Positions 33,380-45,300 of a stretch of 64,000 bases of DNA are shown in pieces; the stretch's first letter is position 1, and each line of letters starts with the position of its first letter. Where the stretch lies: the NCBI GenBank assembly GCA_049324575.1, contig JBMONI010000016.1, forward strand, positions 214,385-278,384, given 5' to 3'. A program made the position numbers and the translations under genes. This DNA is from JBMONI01 sp049324575. GTDB lineage: Bacteria; Omnitrophota; Omnitrophia; Omnitrophales; Aquincolibacteriaceae. The notes beneath the pieces were generated by a model. That model did not search any database. It was not told where the DNA came from and worked only from the letters and a program-made list of their open reading frames with translations.

Positions 33380-36300
33380 CCGGACCTCCGCGCGTTTCCT
33401 GGAGCGCTGCTTCGGCTTTTCCGGTTCGACCACAAGCAGGCCCCGCGCAAGGCCCACACGCTCGAGCTCTTCCGCCGCGCCCTTTAATCGCGCGCGGGTC
33501 TTATCCAGAAAGGCTCCCAAATAAGCCTTCTCGGGATCTTTCCGTTTTTCAAGTTCAGCCCAGTCCTCTTGTAATTTTTTCGAAAGGTCTCTCGCGGCTT
33601 TCCATGCGGTGACGTCGAAAGAGCCTGGCGTCAAACGTGCGCTCTCAAGCAAATTGCCGATCACGCCGCCCGGTTGCAAAGGCGGGACAAATCTCTTCTT
33701 CACTTCCATCGCATATCGCCACGCCTTGAGGACCGAAGCATGCGCGCCGTCTTCATGGGTTTTCAGAATCTCACTCCCCTGGCTCTCCAAAACAAGTCCA
33801 TCGTTGAATTGTCTCAAGATCCTTTTCAAAGAAGGATGCATCTCCTCCGGGATCGCGACCGGCGCAAACGAAGGCGCTGGCTGCGGAATCTTCGGGCTTT
33901 GGACTGTTGAAATTTCACTCGCAGGAGCGGAAAGCTTCACCGGAGGCACAACTTTTTCCATCACGGGAGAGGGAGAGCCTTCAGACGCCGGCTTTACCTC
34001 AGATCTTGAGAGCACTCTCGGCGTTTTTATTCTCTTGGACGAAACCCCATCTTTAGCGCCCTCCCTTTCCGCCGGGCGGGTTCCCTTGATCCCGCCCTTT
34101 TCCTCAGCCGCTTTTTTTCTCCACCTCGCCGGTTTCGCCCCATACATAAATCCTTCCCCGATCAGCCTGCTCTTCAGTCCGGCTTTTCGGACCGATTTGA
34201 TAAAAGAGCTCGGTTCCATGCCCATCGCCCGGGAAAGATTCCCGGCATCCAGGCTCGATCCCTTTGCCTTGAGATCCTTGATCTCGCGTAACGTAAATTT
34301 CCAGAACTCCTCCGGATCGCGAAAATAACGCGGCCGCACATCCATGGCAAAATAACCGAGATTGTGTTTGTCGATCGCTCGCGACAGATCATCCGCCGTC
34401 ATGCCCATTTCAGCAGCCGCGGTCTGGAGCGTAGGCGTTCCTCCGGTGCGGCCACGGACCGCCTGCGCCGCCTCTCGGATGCGCTCACGCCATGTCGCGG
34501 CGTCATTGCGTTCGAGAACGATCCCTAACCCCCGGGGCGAAAGCCGATGATCGCTTACCGCTTGCCGCAAACTCACGACCCCGATCCCCGTAAGCCCCGC
34601 GATCCCCGCATAAGTTGCGTTCTCCCCCAGGATCCGGGCCGCTGCCTGAATGATCCGTTTCCATTCGGCCTTGTTGTTTTTCCCTTTAGCGATCAGATCC
34701 AGAATCTTCTTTCCAAGACGCGAATCAGGCTCTTTTCCCCGTCCATAACCCCGTTCCGAAGTTCCCGCTTTCGCGGTTTTCTTTGCCATCGCATGCTTTC
34801 TTTTTTGTTTCGCTCCCCGAGCGCGCTCATAATAATCGCCGCTGATCCCTTTGCGACGCAGTTTGACATCATGTGCTTTTTCGAGGACCCATTCCCGGAA
34901 AGCCCCGAGATGCTGAGCGTGGTTGACAAGCGCGACAACGCTGTGCTCCAAAATGCCGAGAGCCTTCACGAGATCTTCGAGGGTCGGGGCCTCTTCCGGA
35001 ATGAACTCAAGTTCGAGCTCATAAGGCTTGGAGGTTTTGAGCGTGATCGCAAAATGAACGGCCTCTCCGTTAGCTCTTGTAACAACCAACTCTCTCTTTT
35101 CTCTGAACTTCGCCGCAAGCCGATCAAACCCTTCGAGCTCAAGCGCAATCGCAACGCGCTCCTCTGCCTCCGGAATGACCGGCTCCTCGCGGATCTCGGC
35201 GCGTCCGCTGTTTTCTTCTCGCGCAAGGGCCCCGGCCTCATGACCGCGGATCGCTGATCGTAGAGCCGCTTCGATAAAAGGAACTTGATCAGGAAACGTA
35301 TACGGCTCGCCGGAGCGGGTAAGATCGAGGGCAAGCACGTGAGCTCCGCGGTCCTCGAGGGTCTCGAAAACCGCGGACGCAAGTTCCCGGATCTCTTCTT
35401 CGCCAGCCCGGTAGATCGTATCCTCATCCCGGGAAAGGAAATCATAATCCACGCTCGCCAGAACCGGGCTGTCGATAACGGGCATTTCGTCAAGAAAACA
35501 CCACGAAAAAGCGGAAGGCAGGATCCCATATTTTTTAAAAAGTTCGCGTGCCTGCTCGGCAACCCCCTCATAGGCCCCGTAGGAATCTCCCGGTAATGTT
35601 CTCGCCCAGGGTGGAAGGACCCAAAGAATGTTCGACACATAGCCTTCTTTCAGAAGGTGAAAAACCCAATTCGTCGGGTTCAGCGCCAGGTCGTCATAGG
35701 CATCCGCATGAGAATCAAAAAGGACGAGCGTCAAACCTCTGGGAAGAACACCTGCATCGATCTGGCTCTTGAACCAGGTGAAAGCCTCATCGTGCTTCTC
35801 ACCGAGATGAAGCGGAATAGCCATCGTTTCCGTCGTCACCGCTCGGACTTCGGCGCGGCCGGCATCTTCCACCTCTTCCTCTTCTTCCTCGAAAAGAAGA
35901 TGATCATAGCCGAACCGTCTCAAGAAGGCCTGTCCCGCCTGCGTAGCTGTGAAGCCCTGCAAAACATCGGGATAGAAACGAAGCAAGGTTTTGGTCTCTT
36001 CATAGGCATTCGCAGCCAGGAATGCAAAGATCCTGGCCGCCTCGGGATCGTATTTTCTTGCGGCCTCAAGCAACTTTGAGAAAACGATCGTTTTTTCCCG
36101 CGTAACCTGTTCTCCGGACGTCGAGGAAACCGCGGCCACATGCCCGAGCATCGCACGCGCAACATTCCCATAGGGCCTTTCGCCGATCCCCTCCAGATCG
36201 GCCGGAGGAAGTCCGATACTCGCGCGCGCTTCGGGAGTCATTCCGAATTTTTGAGCTGCGTCAAAGAAGGCCGCGATCTCCCGGACTTTTTCAAAAGCCT

Positions 36301-39300
36301 CCGCCAATCTTCCCATCTTGAGTTCTCTCGCATAGGAAGCGAGGCCCTCATGATAGACGCCGGCCATCAGCGCCCTCCTGAGGAACATCGCCGCGACATT
36401 ACGAGGAACTTCTTGAAGGAATTCTTCCCGGTTCATCAAAATAAAATTCGCGAAGATCCCCTCTGGTTTCTGGCCACGTAAAAATCCTTCGCGCGCCGCG
36501 ATCGCCGCAATGGGACGGACGATCCGCTCGACCTCGGGTTGCCAAAGCATTTTCGCGGCATTCGGTTCATCGTAAAGCCGGCGACGGACCCTGGCGATCA
36601 TCGCCGGACGGCTTCGGGCAGACACCCGGTCAAGCCTCTCACGGCCGAGGGCCTCCGCGATCTCTTGATCCGTAGCGCCAAATGTTTTTTGAAGCAGCAA
36701 CAACCGGCTTCTCCAGCCGCTCGCCGCCGTGAAAAACTGGCCTTTTTTGCGGCGCCCCTTGTTCCACATCGACAACTGCGGCTTATTGAGGCCCAGAGCC
36801 GCCGCCAGCCGGTCATAAGTGATGTATTCCCACGGCGTTTCAAGGATCATTCGATCGATCGTAGCAACCAGATCTTTTTCACGTTTCGTTTCGCGCGCAT
36901 CCCGTTCGGGATCGGCAACCGCCCTTGGGATCTTCTTCTCGCGCTGCCACCGGTTAAGGACTTTTTGCACCTGCCGGCGGGTAAGGCCTTCGGCTCCGCT
37001 CACGATCCCGGTGACCGTGATCTCCATTCCCGCCTGCCTCAGCGCTTCCATCGCTTTCGAGACCCGATCATCCGGTTGACCGTCTCGAGCTTCTTCGGGC
37101 AATTGTAGACCTTGGTCGGTCATTTTCCGGCGAACCCCAGGTTTCTTGAGAAGCCACCAAAATTTGGATTCACCCATGCCGGTCTCTTCCAAAATCTCCG
37201 CCACTGTCCCGCCTTTTAACTTCCGGACCGCTTTTTCAAGGGTCCGAAGACTCTCTTGGATAGGCACTTTCCTTCTCTGGATCTTCAATTGCCGATACAC
37301 GGGTCCCGACCCGCGACCGCGATACCGGGTTCCCGCATCGATCGCATCCGTCAATTGTTTATCTGTGAAAGCTCCACGCGAAGCCTCGGCGATCTCTTTT
37401 GGAGAATAGCCGTCTTTTTTCGGAAGCGTTTTGACGATCAACCGGATCATCCGAAGCCAACCCGGATACTTTCGCGATCCGGACGCGCGGAGTTCGTCGA
37501 GCTCACGGCTCTCCTGAGCGCTCAATCCCGGCCATGAAAACGCCGTCTCTTCGCCCTGCGATCGCACCTCCGCGCGGAAAGGCTGAAGCGTTTTTTCAAG
37601 ACCGTCTGCAACGTCTTCGTATTTTCCCTCAAAGCCCGCCAGGACATCCCGCAGACGGGAGAAATTCCTCAGAAGATCCTCCGTCTCGTTCCACAGAACC
37701 AGGCGCGTATCGGGATACCGGAACCAGTCTCCCTCGGCCAGATACTTTTTGTCCTGAAGCGCTGTGGACTGGACAAGACGGGCAAGCTTTTGCCGGGCCT
37801 CTTTGTCCAAGGCTTCATGATATTGAAGCACAGCTTCCCTGGCTTCGGGGCTCCACGGAATCCCCGCGATTCTCGCCTCGGCGCGAAGCGTGCGGTCCCC
37901 GGGTTGAAGATCGCTTTCGAGAACGATGTTGTGCCCGGCTCCGAACCGGTCTTCCAGGCGTATCCGGATCTCGGGCGAAAAATGGGCAAGCCGGCGCGCC
38001 CCTTTGGTCCCCAAAATATCGGACAGGGACGGCTTCGTCCCCGCGCGCCAGGCTGCGGCAAAGTTCTCGGTCAAACGCCTCGCCGTACCGTCATCGGAAA
38101 AGAAATTGTCAACGCCCTCTTCGGGCCTCGCCAGCAGATCCACAACCCCAAGCTGCTGCCTGGCAGGCAACAGCCTGTTCATCTCCCGCAAGGTCGGGAT
38201 ATTGGCAATGACCGATTGCATACGCACTTCCAGATTCGTCGCGGTAGCCTCCCGTAAAAGCGCCAGGATCTGGCCGCTCAAGCCCTGCCCCTGGTGCTCG
38301 GGCCAAAGATAGACGGATTCGGTCAGAATGATCCGCGCCCCATCCGTTTGAACCCTCAGGGAAAATACGCCCGCCCGGTCTTGCCCGGTAAAAATATCGA
38401 AAGCGAGATGACTGAAGATCGTCGGATAGGAAGGGTCCCAACGGAGATCATAAGAACGGCCTTCTTTCCCGACGAGAACGGCGCTGCGCAGACTGTCGCG
38501 GTAGAGATCGAGGATCCGTGGAACCGCCGGCCCCGAAACGGCAACGGCCCGCTCCATCTCGGCCCGCGCCGCAAGTAAAATGCCCCTATTCCTTTCCAAA
38601 AGCAGCGGATAAGGGTTAAAACTTTTTTCTTCTTCGGCGTCGCCTTCCCGCACTTCCGCGCGGCCGCCGGGCTTCGGACCGAACGAGAGCCACGGGAACC
38701 GGGGCCTCGCCTTTTGGGCCTCTTCCGCCGCCTTCTTTTCTTCCGCCGCAAGACGCATATTTCTTTCTTCGATTGCGCCGGGAAGCTTAGCGATCTTGCC
38801 AAGGTCGAGCCCCGCATCCTGCAAGGCCTGGGGCCAGCCGCCCTTGCCGCGATAAAGCACCAGCGCTTTTGCGTACACCGAGGCGGGCGTGCGAGGAAAT
38901 CCCGATACGCTTTCGACCAGCGCCGCCGCTTCCGGAGATTTATTGTTTTGGACGACACCGCCCTTCAGATTGATCCCGTTCTCATAAAGCGCCCGGAGGA
39001 TCGCCGGCATTTTCTGGATCTCTTCGGTCGTCCATGCCGGCGACTTTTTTGTCCACCATTCGCGCTGCCGGCGGGCGATCTCGAGCTCGGTCGGATCCCG
39101 TTTGGCATGCGGCTTGATCCGGCGCGCCACCGCCGGGCTGATGTTGCGAAGGAATCGAAGCAATCGTCCCCATGCTTTCGAAAGATCCGTGCCCGGTCTC
39201 TCATCTTCTCCGGCAGTACGGACCTCGGCTCTTTTTCTCGGTTTAGGCCGGTGGCTTTTCCGGAAAAATACCGGGTCTTCTTCGTACTCCGCGGCCCATT

Positions 39301-42300
39301 GCATCGGATGTTTCCGGTGAGCACGGATGATCTGCTCTCCGCCGGCAACGGGCCCCGCCGCGCTAAACCCTTCAAACGCAACATGAACCCTCGCCCGGTT
39401 GAAACGGTAGGCCGCCTCGAGTTTCCCCAGATAGCCCCCTTTTTCGGAGTGCTTGGACCGCAGGAAGCGTTCGAGCCACGGGAAGTTCGGAGCGTTCGTC
39501 CGGATCATCCGCCGCGAGACCATTCCGGTCAGAAAGGCCCTTGCCGGCGTACGCTGTCCGGATGCCGGTCCCGCCGCAGCCGCCGCAAGTTCCGTCAGAA
39601 CAAAATCGAAGGTCCTCCGGTTCGGGATCCGCATGAAGAAGTCGACGATCTCAGGATAAAATTGACGCACGATCCGCGGCTCGTCGAGATGGCCCAAGAT
39701 CATCTGGGCGGGCGCCGCGATCCTTCCGTCCACAAACCTCGCCAACTCGCCGCCGTCGCGCAATTGCCAATCGATGAGTCTTTCGCGGATCACGGCATCG
39801 CGCTCTTCCGGACTTTCCGCTTTTTGGACGGCACGTAAAACGTGGAAAAGCCGGGTCATCTCAACGCGGTATTTTATCCCCCGCGGGAATGCCGGCCTGG
39901 AGCGCGTCGCTTTCGGACCTTCCCTCACCTCCGCGCGGGGTTGGCGAGAAACCGGGGACAAATCGTGGGCGGATTTTTCGTCAAGCGATCCTCCGAAAGA
40001 CGCCGAAGCTGAGATTTCGTATTCGCGCTGTTCCCACTTCGCAGCCGCGTCCTCAAGCGCTCGGGGATGTCCCCGCATAGCAAGCCTCATGAGCCCCATG
40101 GCGCTTAACAATACGACCGGCATCGCAATCACAAAAAATATCGGGATCTGAATGAGAAATCCCGCAGCGGACGGTCCGCCCGCCACCTCCCCCAAAAGTT
40201 TTGCGGCAAGCAGCGCCAGCGAAAACCATAAAAAGCCCGCGGTGACGCTGAGAGCCCTTTCTAGTTTGGCATTAAAACCAAGCGGTATTTTCTGAGGATC
40301 CGGAACACTCCGCACCTCGGCGCGTGTTATTTCATGCCCAGCATCGATACGCCTTCCTATGTATTCTTTATTTACATATTTTTGTTGATTATTAATAATA
40401 CCTATGTTAGTCTTCCCCGGTTGAGCGGCCCTGTAGCTCAAGTGGATAGAGCGTGACATTCGCGAATGCACAGATCCGGGTTCGAATCCCGGCAGGGCCG
40501 ATTCAACCCGTGGGTCTTCGGCCGGAGATCCACGACCGGCTTCATTGACATCCGCAATAGGGTATGCTAGGGTACTATTGCGTTCGCGAATGTAAGGTAT
40601 TGAGCTATAGGGTTTAGAACCGCTCGGCTGTTCCAACGGCCGGGCGGTTTTTTCTTTTTGGCCAACATGAACCACTTCGGGTTCATGCCTGCCCCGCACC
40701 CTTTGTGGTGCTGGGGCGGTTTTTGTTTTCAGATCCCGCACCTCGGCGCGGGAACGGCTGTTTCGCTTAACGGTCTTTTTCGGCTGCGAAGAAGCGGCAG
40801 AGCCTCCTTTGGCGCCGTATAAGTTCAGGACCCGGCGCTCCAAAGAAAGGAGCCGGGCGATCTCAGTCGCTTTTTCCATGTAGAACCTGGCCGCTCCCTG
40901 GATGAGCGCGACGGCCGGCAAAATGATCGCAACGCCTCCCCAGCCGATCTCTTTCCCAAGGACAGGAACGATGATCAAGAGGTAAGGAAGATATTCGGCG
41001 ACCTTGAGAATCCCGCCGTTGATGAAATTATTGCGGGATTGCACCGACACGATCCCCGCCCTTTCCACTTCGAGATCAAAAAGCGCCGCGGTAAGCTTCT
41101 TCCAGATCGCGGCAGCTCTCGCACGGTCCATCTCGCCTTCTTGTCTCTCCCTTTCTCTTTTCGTCCGCTCGATCAAGGCGCGGAATAACCCTTCTTTGGT
41201 CGCGACCCGGTCCGTTCGCTCTTCGATCTCCTCATTGATCCTCTTGGCGATCCAGGAACCGACGAGAATGGGAAGAAGTCCCAAGACCACGATCACAAGT
41301 CCCCAGGAAGTCAATTGCCAAAGCATCAGGATAAAGAACGACCCCCGGAAAGCCGCCTGGAAGAAGAGGACGAAAAGATCGATGGACCCCTGGATCAGCG
41401 AGGCCGTATCCGGACCGATCCTTTGCCCCGCATCCTCCAGGAGCGGATCTCCCGGCTCATGCCGGCGGAGCAAGTGGATGAAATTGCGCGGCGTCACCAT
41501 GGTCTCGAGGAAATACTTCATCGAGCCCTGCAACTGGCCCAGGCACCAGTTCGCCAAAAGCAGGGTGGGAACAATCCCCAAACCCACCATCCAGGCCGAG
41601 GAAGTCATGACCGCTCCGTTCGCGTTGTCGAGCGCATCGAGGAACGCCCCGACATGCTTGAGAAGAGCCCCTTGGCTCAGCGTATCGACGACCGAAAAAA
41701 TAGCGACTCCGATCCCCGAGATCAGGAACGGCTGTTTAAGCGGAGATGCCTCGGTCGCCAGCCGGTAAAGCCAGGCCGCTCCGCGGAAGATGCCGGCCTG
41801 AGGCGCTTCGATCCCCTCTTCCGGAGTCCGGTCCAGCAGATGGTGCTCTTCACTTGCTTTTCCCAGGATTTCCCACTGAGGTTCCAGGTCCTTATTTTCA
41901 CGAAGATACCGGACCACGCGCGGGAGAATGAAAAACGCTCCGAAAGCGCTGAGGACATAGGTCAAAGCCATATTCGGCGCGAAAACGCCGGCGATCAGTC
42001 CGGTAGGGGCAATGGTATAGGCGATCGCAAGCAGCCATCGTGTGATCTTGTGCTCTTTTTTCCGGAACTTGGTCCACTGCTTGCGGTCAGCCTCAGCCGA
42101 TAGAGGAGAGACCTGATCCGCTCTTGTCTCGAAGACGGCCTGATTGAGCACTTCCGCGATCGCTTTCGTGACGGCGCTCGGATCGTTCCAGGAACATGAA
42201 ATCCCGTACTGGAGATCGGAGGGACCGGAAGGCCGCGCCGGTTCGGCCGATATGAAAAACCGTCCGCGTTCATGTCCTACGAAAAGAGCGAGCGGCCCCC

Positions 42301-45300
42301 TTCCGTCGAATGGAACGCTCCTGCTTAACGCAAGCGCCACTTCGCCGGGATCTCCCCTGAAAGTCCTCGCCGAATCTCTCGGCTCCGCAAAGTCGATCGA
42401 GACGGTCCCGTCCTCTGCTTCGTACCCCATCCAGGGAACGCCGCGAAGATCGACCTGCCACTTGTTGCGGGAAACCGCTCGGGCTGTGAAGTCCCCTCGC
42501 ACTTCGGCGCGCGGACGCTCATGACGAACTGTGGAACGGAGATCCGCCTCTGCGCTTCCAGCCGTCTCCTGGGACCGGCCGGCGTAGTCCGCCGCCGCAA
42601 AGCGGTGGATCTGCCAATTCCGGAAATCGTAGAGATAAGGAAGTTCTAGTCCTTCCGCAAGCGGCGGAAACGTCCACTGAAGAGGCGGGACAGGGCTATC
42701 CCGAAAAGCAAAAAGCAGATCGCCGGGCCGGGTGTCCCGGAGCAGGGCATCGCGGAATCGCGGATCCAGCCGCATCGTCGATCGGTAGCCGGGGATTTTA
42801 TCGACGATGACCGTGAGCCCGTCAGGTTCGGACTCGCCCGCAACGGCGGGACCCGTTTCGTAATAATCCCGGTTGCGGACACGGATCTTCACACGCGAAA
42901 CATCCTGCTTCAGCTTCTGCGCGATTTCCCGGAAATCACGCTTGATCCGTTCCTGCGCCTCGCGCTCGATCCGCTCGTCAAACCGGCCGCCTTCATAGAG
43001 AGAGATCACCTCGATCTCCTTCAAGTTCTCGAAGATCGCCGCCAGACTCAACAGTGTCATGACATCCTGGCCTCCCGCAGGATAGACCGCCCGAGTCACC
43101 CGCGCAGGATCGACGCCCGAACGCCTCAGGCTCTCCCGGATATTCACGACAAATTTCTCTGTCCGAGCCATGTGCTCACGCTGAAAATCCAGCACGCGGG
43201 CCCATTCCCGCCCTGTCCCATGCGCCACAAGCCCCTGCCCGCTATCCGTAAAAAGACCGCCCTCCCGCACCTCGGCGCGAAGGTTGTTGCCGGGAGCAGA
43301 ACGAGGCGGCGGAAGTTTCAGTTTTACGGTGTCCCTGCGCCAATCTCCCACGCGCTGAGGAAGATGGATCCCCAGATCCTCGGGATCTATCTTTTGCGCG
43401 GCAAGCGCCTTGCGGAGATCCTCGATCCACCATGAAGGCGCCTCTTCGAATTTCTTGTTCGAAAGAATGGATTTGAGACGATCGGGAAGATAACGAAAGG
43501 CACGGAGATTTTTTACGATCTGCTCGAGCACCGGCATCCAGAGGGTAAGCCGGTCCTCCATCAGGTAGCGGGAGAACCAGACCATGCACATTCGGTATCT
43601 CTCTTCGGAAGCGCCTACCATGTTCGTGATGAAATAATCTTTGATCAGATCATGGCGCAGCGGTTCCAGCTCCTGGAATTCCATGCTAGCCCGGTAAAGT
43701 TGATCGACCTCGTGAAGCCCTTGGCTGAAAAGAGCGTCGGGGTCCGGCCCTTCGGGCTGATCGCTCCAGTAATGAGTGATGACTTTCGGCTGGAGTATTT
43801 CTTCGATCTGGGCCTTAACGATCTCCGCCAGATCTTTGGAAAAACTGATCGAATCGGTATAGATATCCGCCGTTACGGTCGTGCCGTTGGTAGAGCCGTA
43901 ATCGGTGATCAGGAACCAGAACCGTCCCTCTCGTGGAAATACCTTGAACGAAAAGTGCCGGTCCTCCGAGATGACCTCCTCATCGACCAGGATCAACTCA
44001 TCCGCCTTGTAAACCCGGTCCGGACTTTTTTTGCGGGCCACAATATAGGTTTTTCCGATCTCGATGTCATTGAACTCCTCCTCCAGTTCACCTCGTTGAA
44101 TGTGCAGGCGGAGCTTGTTTTCCGAAAGCGGCGTCACCGTGAACAGCGCCGGACTTTGTTCAAGGCGCGCCCCGATCTCGATATGAATATCGCCGTCAAA
44201 CGCGGCCGTAAGATCATGCTTCTTGATATAAATGCGCAGGCGGAGCTTGTTTTCCGAAAGCGGCGTCACCGTGAACAGCCCCGGACTTTGCTCCAGCCGC
44301 GCCCCGATCTCGATATGAATATCGCCGTCAAACGCAGCAGCGAAGTCATGTTTTTTGATGTATCGGCCATGCGCTTTTATTCTCTGCGGCCCCGCGGAGG
44401 AAGATTCTTTTTCTCCCCGCACCTCGGCCCTTGGATCGAATCCCGTTTCCTCGGCTTCCCCGAGGACCCCCAAGATCGCGGCGGTCAAAGGCTCTTGATG
44501 TCTTTGCCATACGGCATACAACCCTTTCATATCCTGGATGGCGTCTTCATCCCCCCGCGCCGTCTCGAGAAAATCCGCGACCTTTTTTTGATCTTCGAGC
44601 TTAGCCGACATGGGCTGGCCCTGCACGCTCAGGGCGGTTGCCGTTTTCGCGTACTGATAGTGAAAATGCACGGCCCATGCTTTGCCCTTCACGCTATCGC
44701 TGAAATTTTCGAGGTCCTCGCCGAGCATCCGGAAATAAGCAAGGATCCCGTTGAATTTCTGCAGAGGCGGCGCTTCGATCAAAGACTCCGCCCATACGCT
44801 GACGAAGAGGGAGCCCACGCTATGAAAATAAGCCCCCGCCACGTCCGGGGGTATTTCATAACTCTTCCTCCGGATCTCCTCCATAGCCGCGTTGAACTCT
44901 GAAATGAAATTTTGGACCCGATCGAGAGCTTCCTCCGCGCTGACCCGCGTCTCTGCGCGGCGGACATAGGCATGGATCTGTGCGCCTTCGGAACGAACGG
45001 CCCCTTCCGGACTCAGCCGGATGGAGGGATCTCCCCTGAGGAGTTCCCGGATCATCGAATCGTTCTTGTAGACGAGAAGCCGCGCCCCGTCCCGTAAATT
45101 CTCCGAAAGTGTTTTGAGGAGCAAATATTCCGCGTGGCTTCCCATCCCGAAATAGTAGACCGCATCGGTCTGGCGAAAGAGACCGGCCAAAGCCTGGCTG
45201 GTGAGATCGCCATGATGGATCTCGATCTGGTCTTTCAAACGGGGATGGCGCTTGCGGGCTTCCTCCAGGATCTCCTCGCTTTCCGAAAAGATCTCGGGAT

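Larger units (their letters stand above)
40325..40735 (-). other. Giant protein module 11: segment that looks non-coding on the minus strand
   Basis: Residues 4557-4693 lie between two exact RAEVR copies. The translation is low in hydrophobic residues, with no domain, and includes PGFEPGS, the usual by-product of translating a tRNA T-arm backwards. The DNA is locally AT-rich (40340-40410) and carries plus-strand promoters, a tRNA-like gene and a terminator. Confidence 0.6.

Noticed and set aside
41315..42103. Missing ATPase for the ABC-type membrane module as a separate nearby gene
   Set aside because: No Walker A/B pair was found in the adjacent modules or on the opposite strand; SbmA-like membrane domains can act without one.
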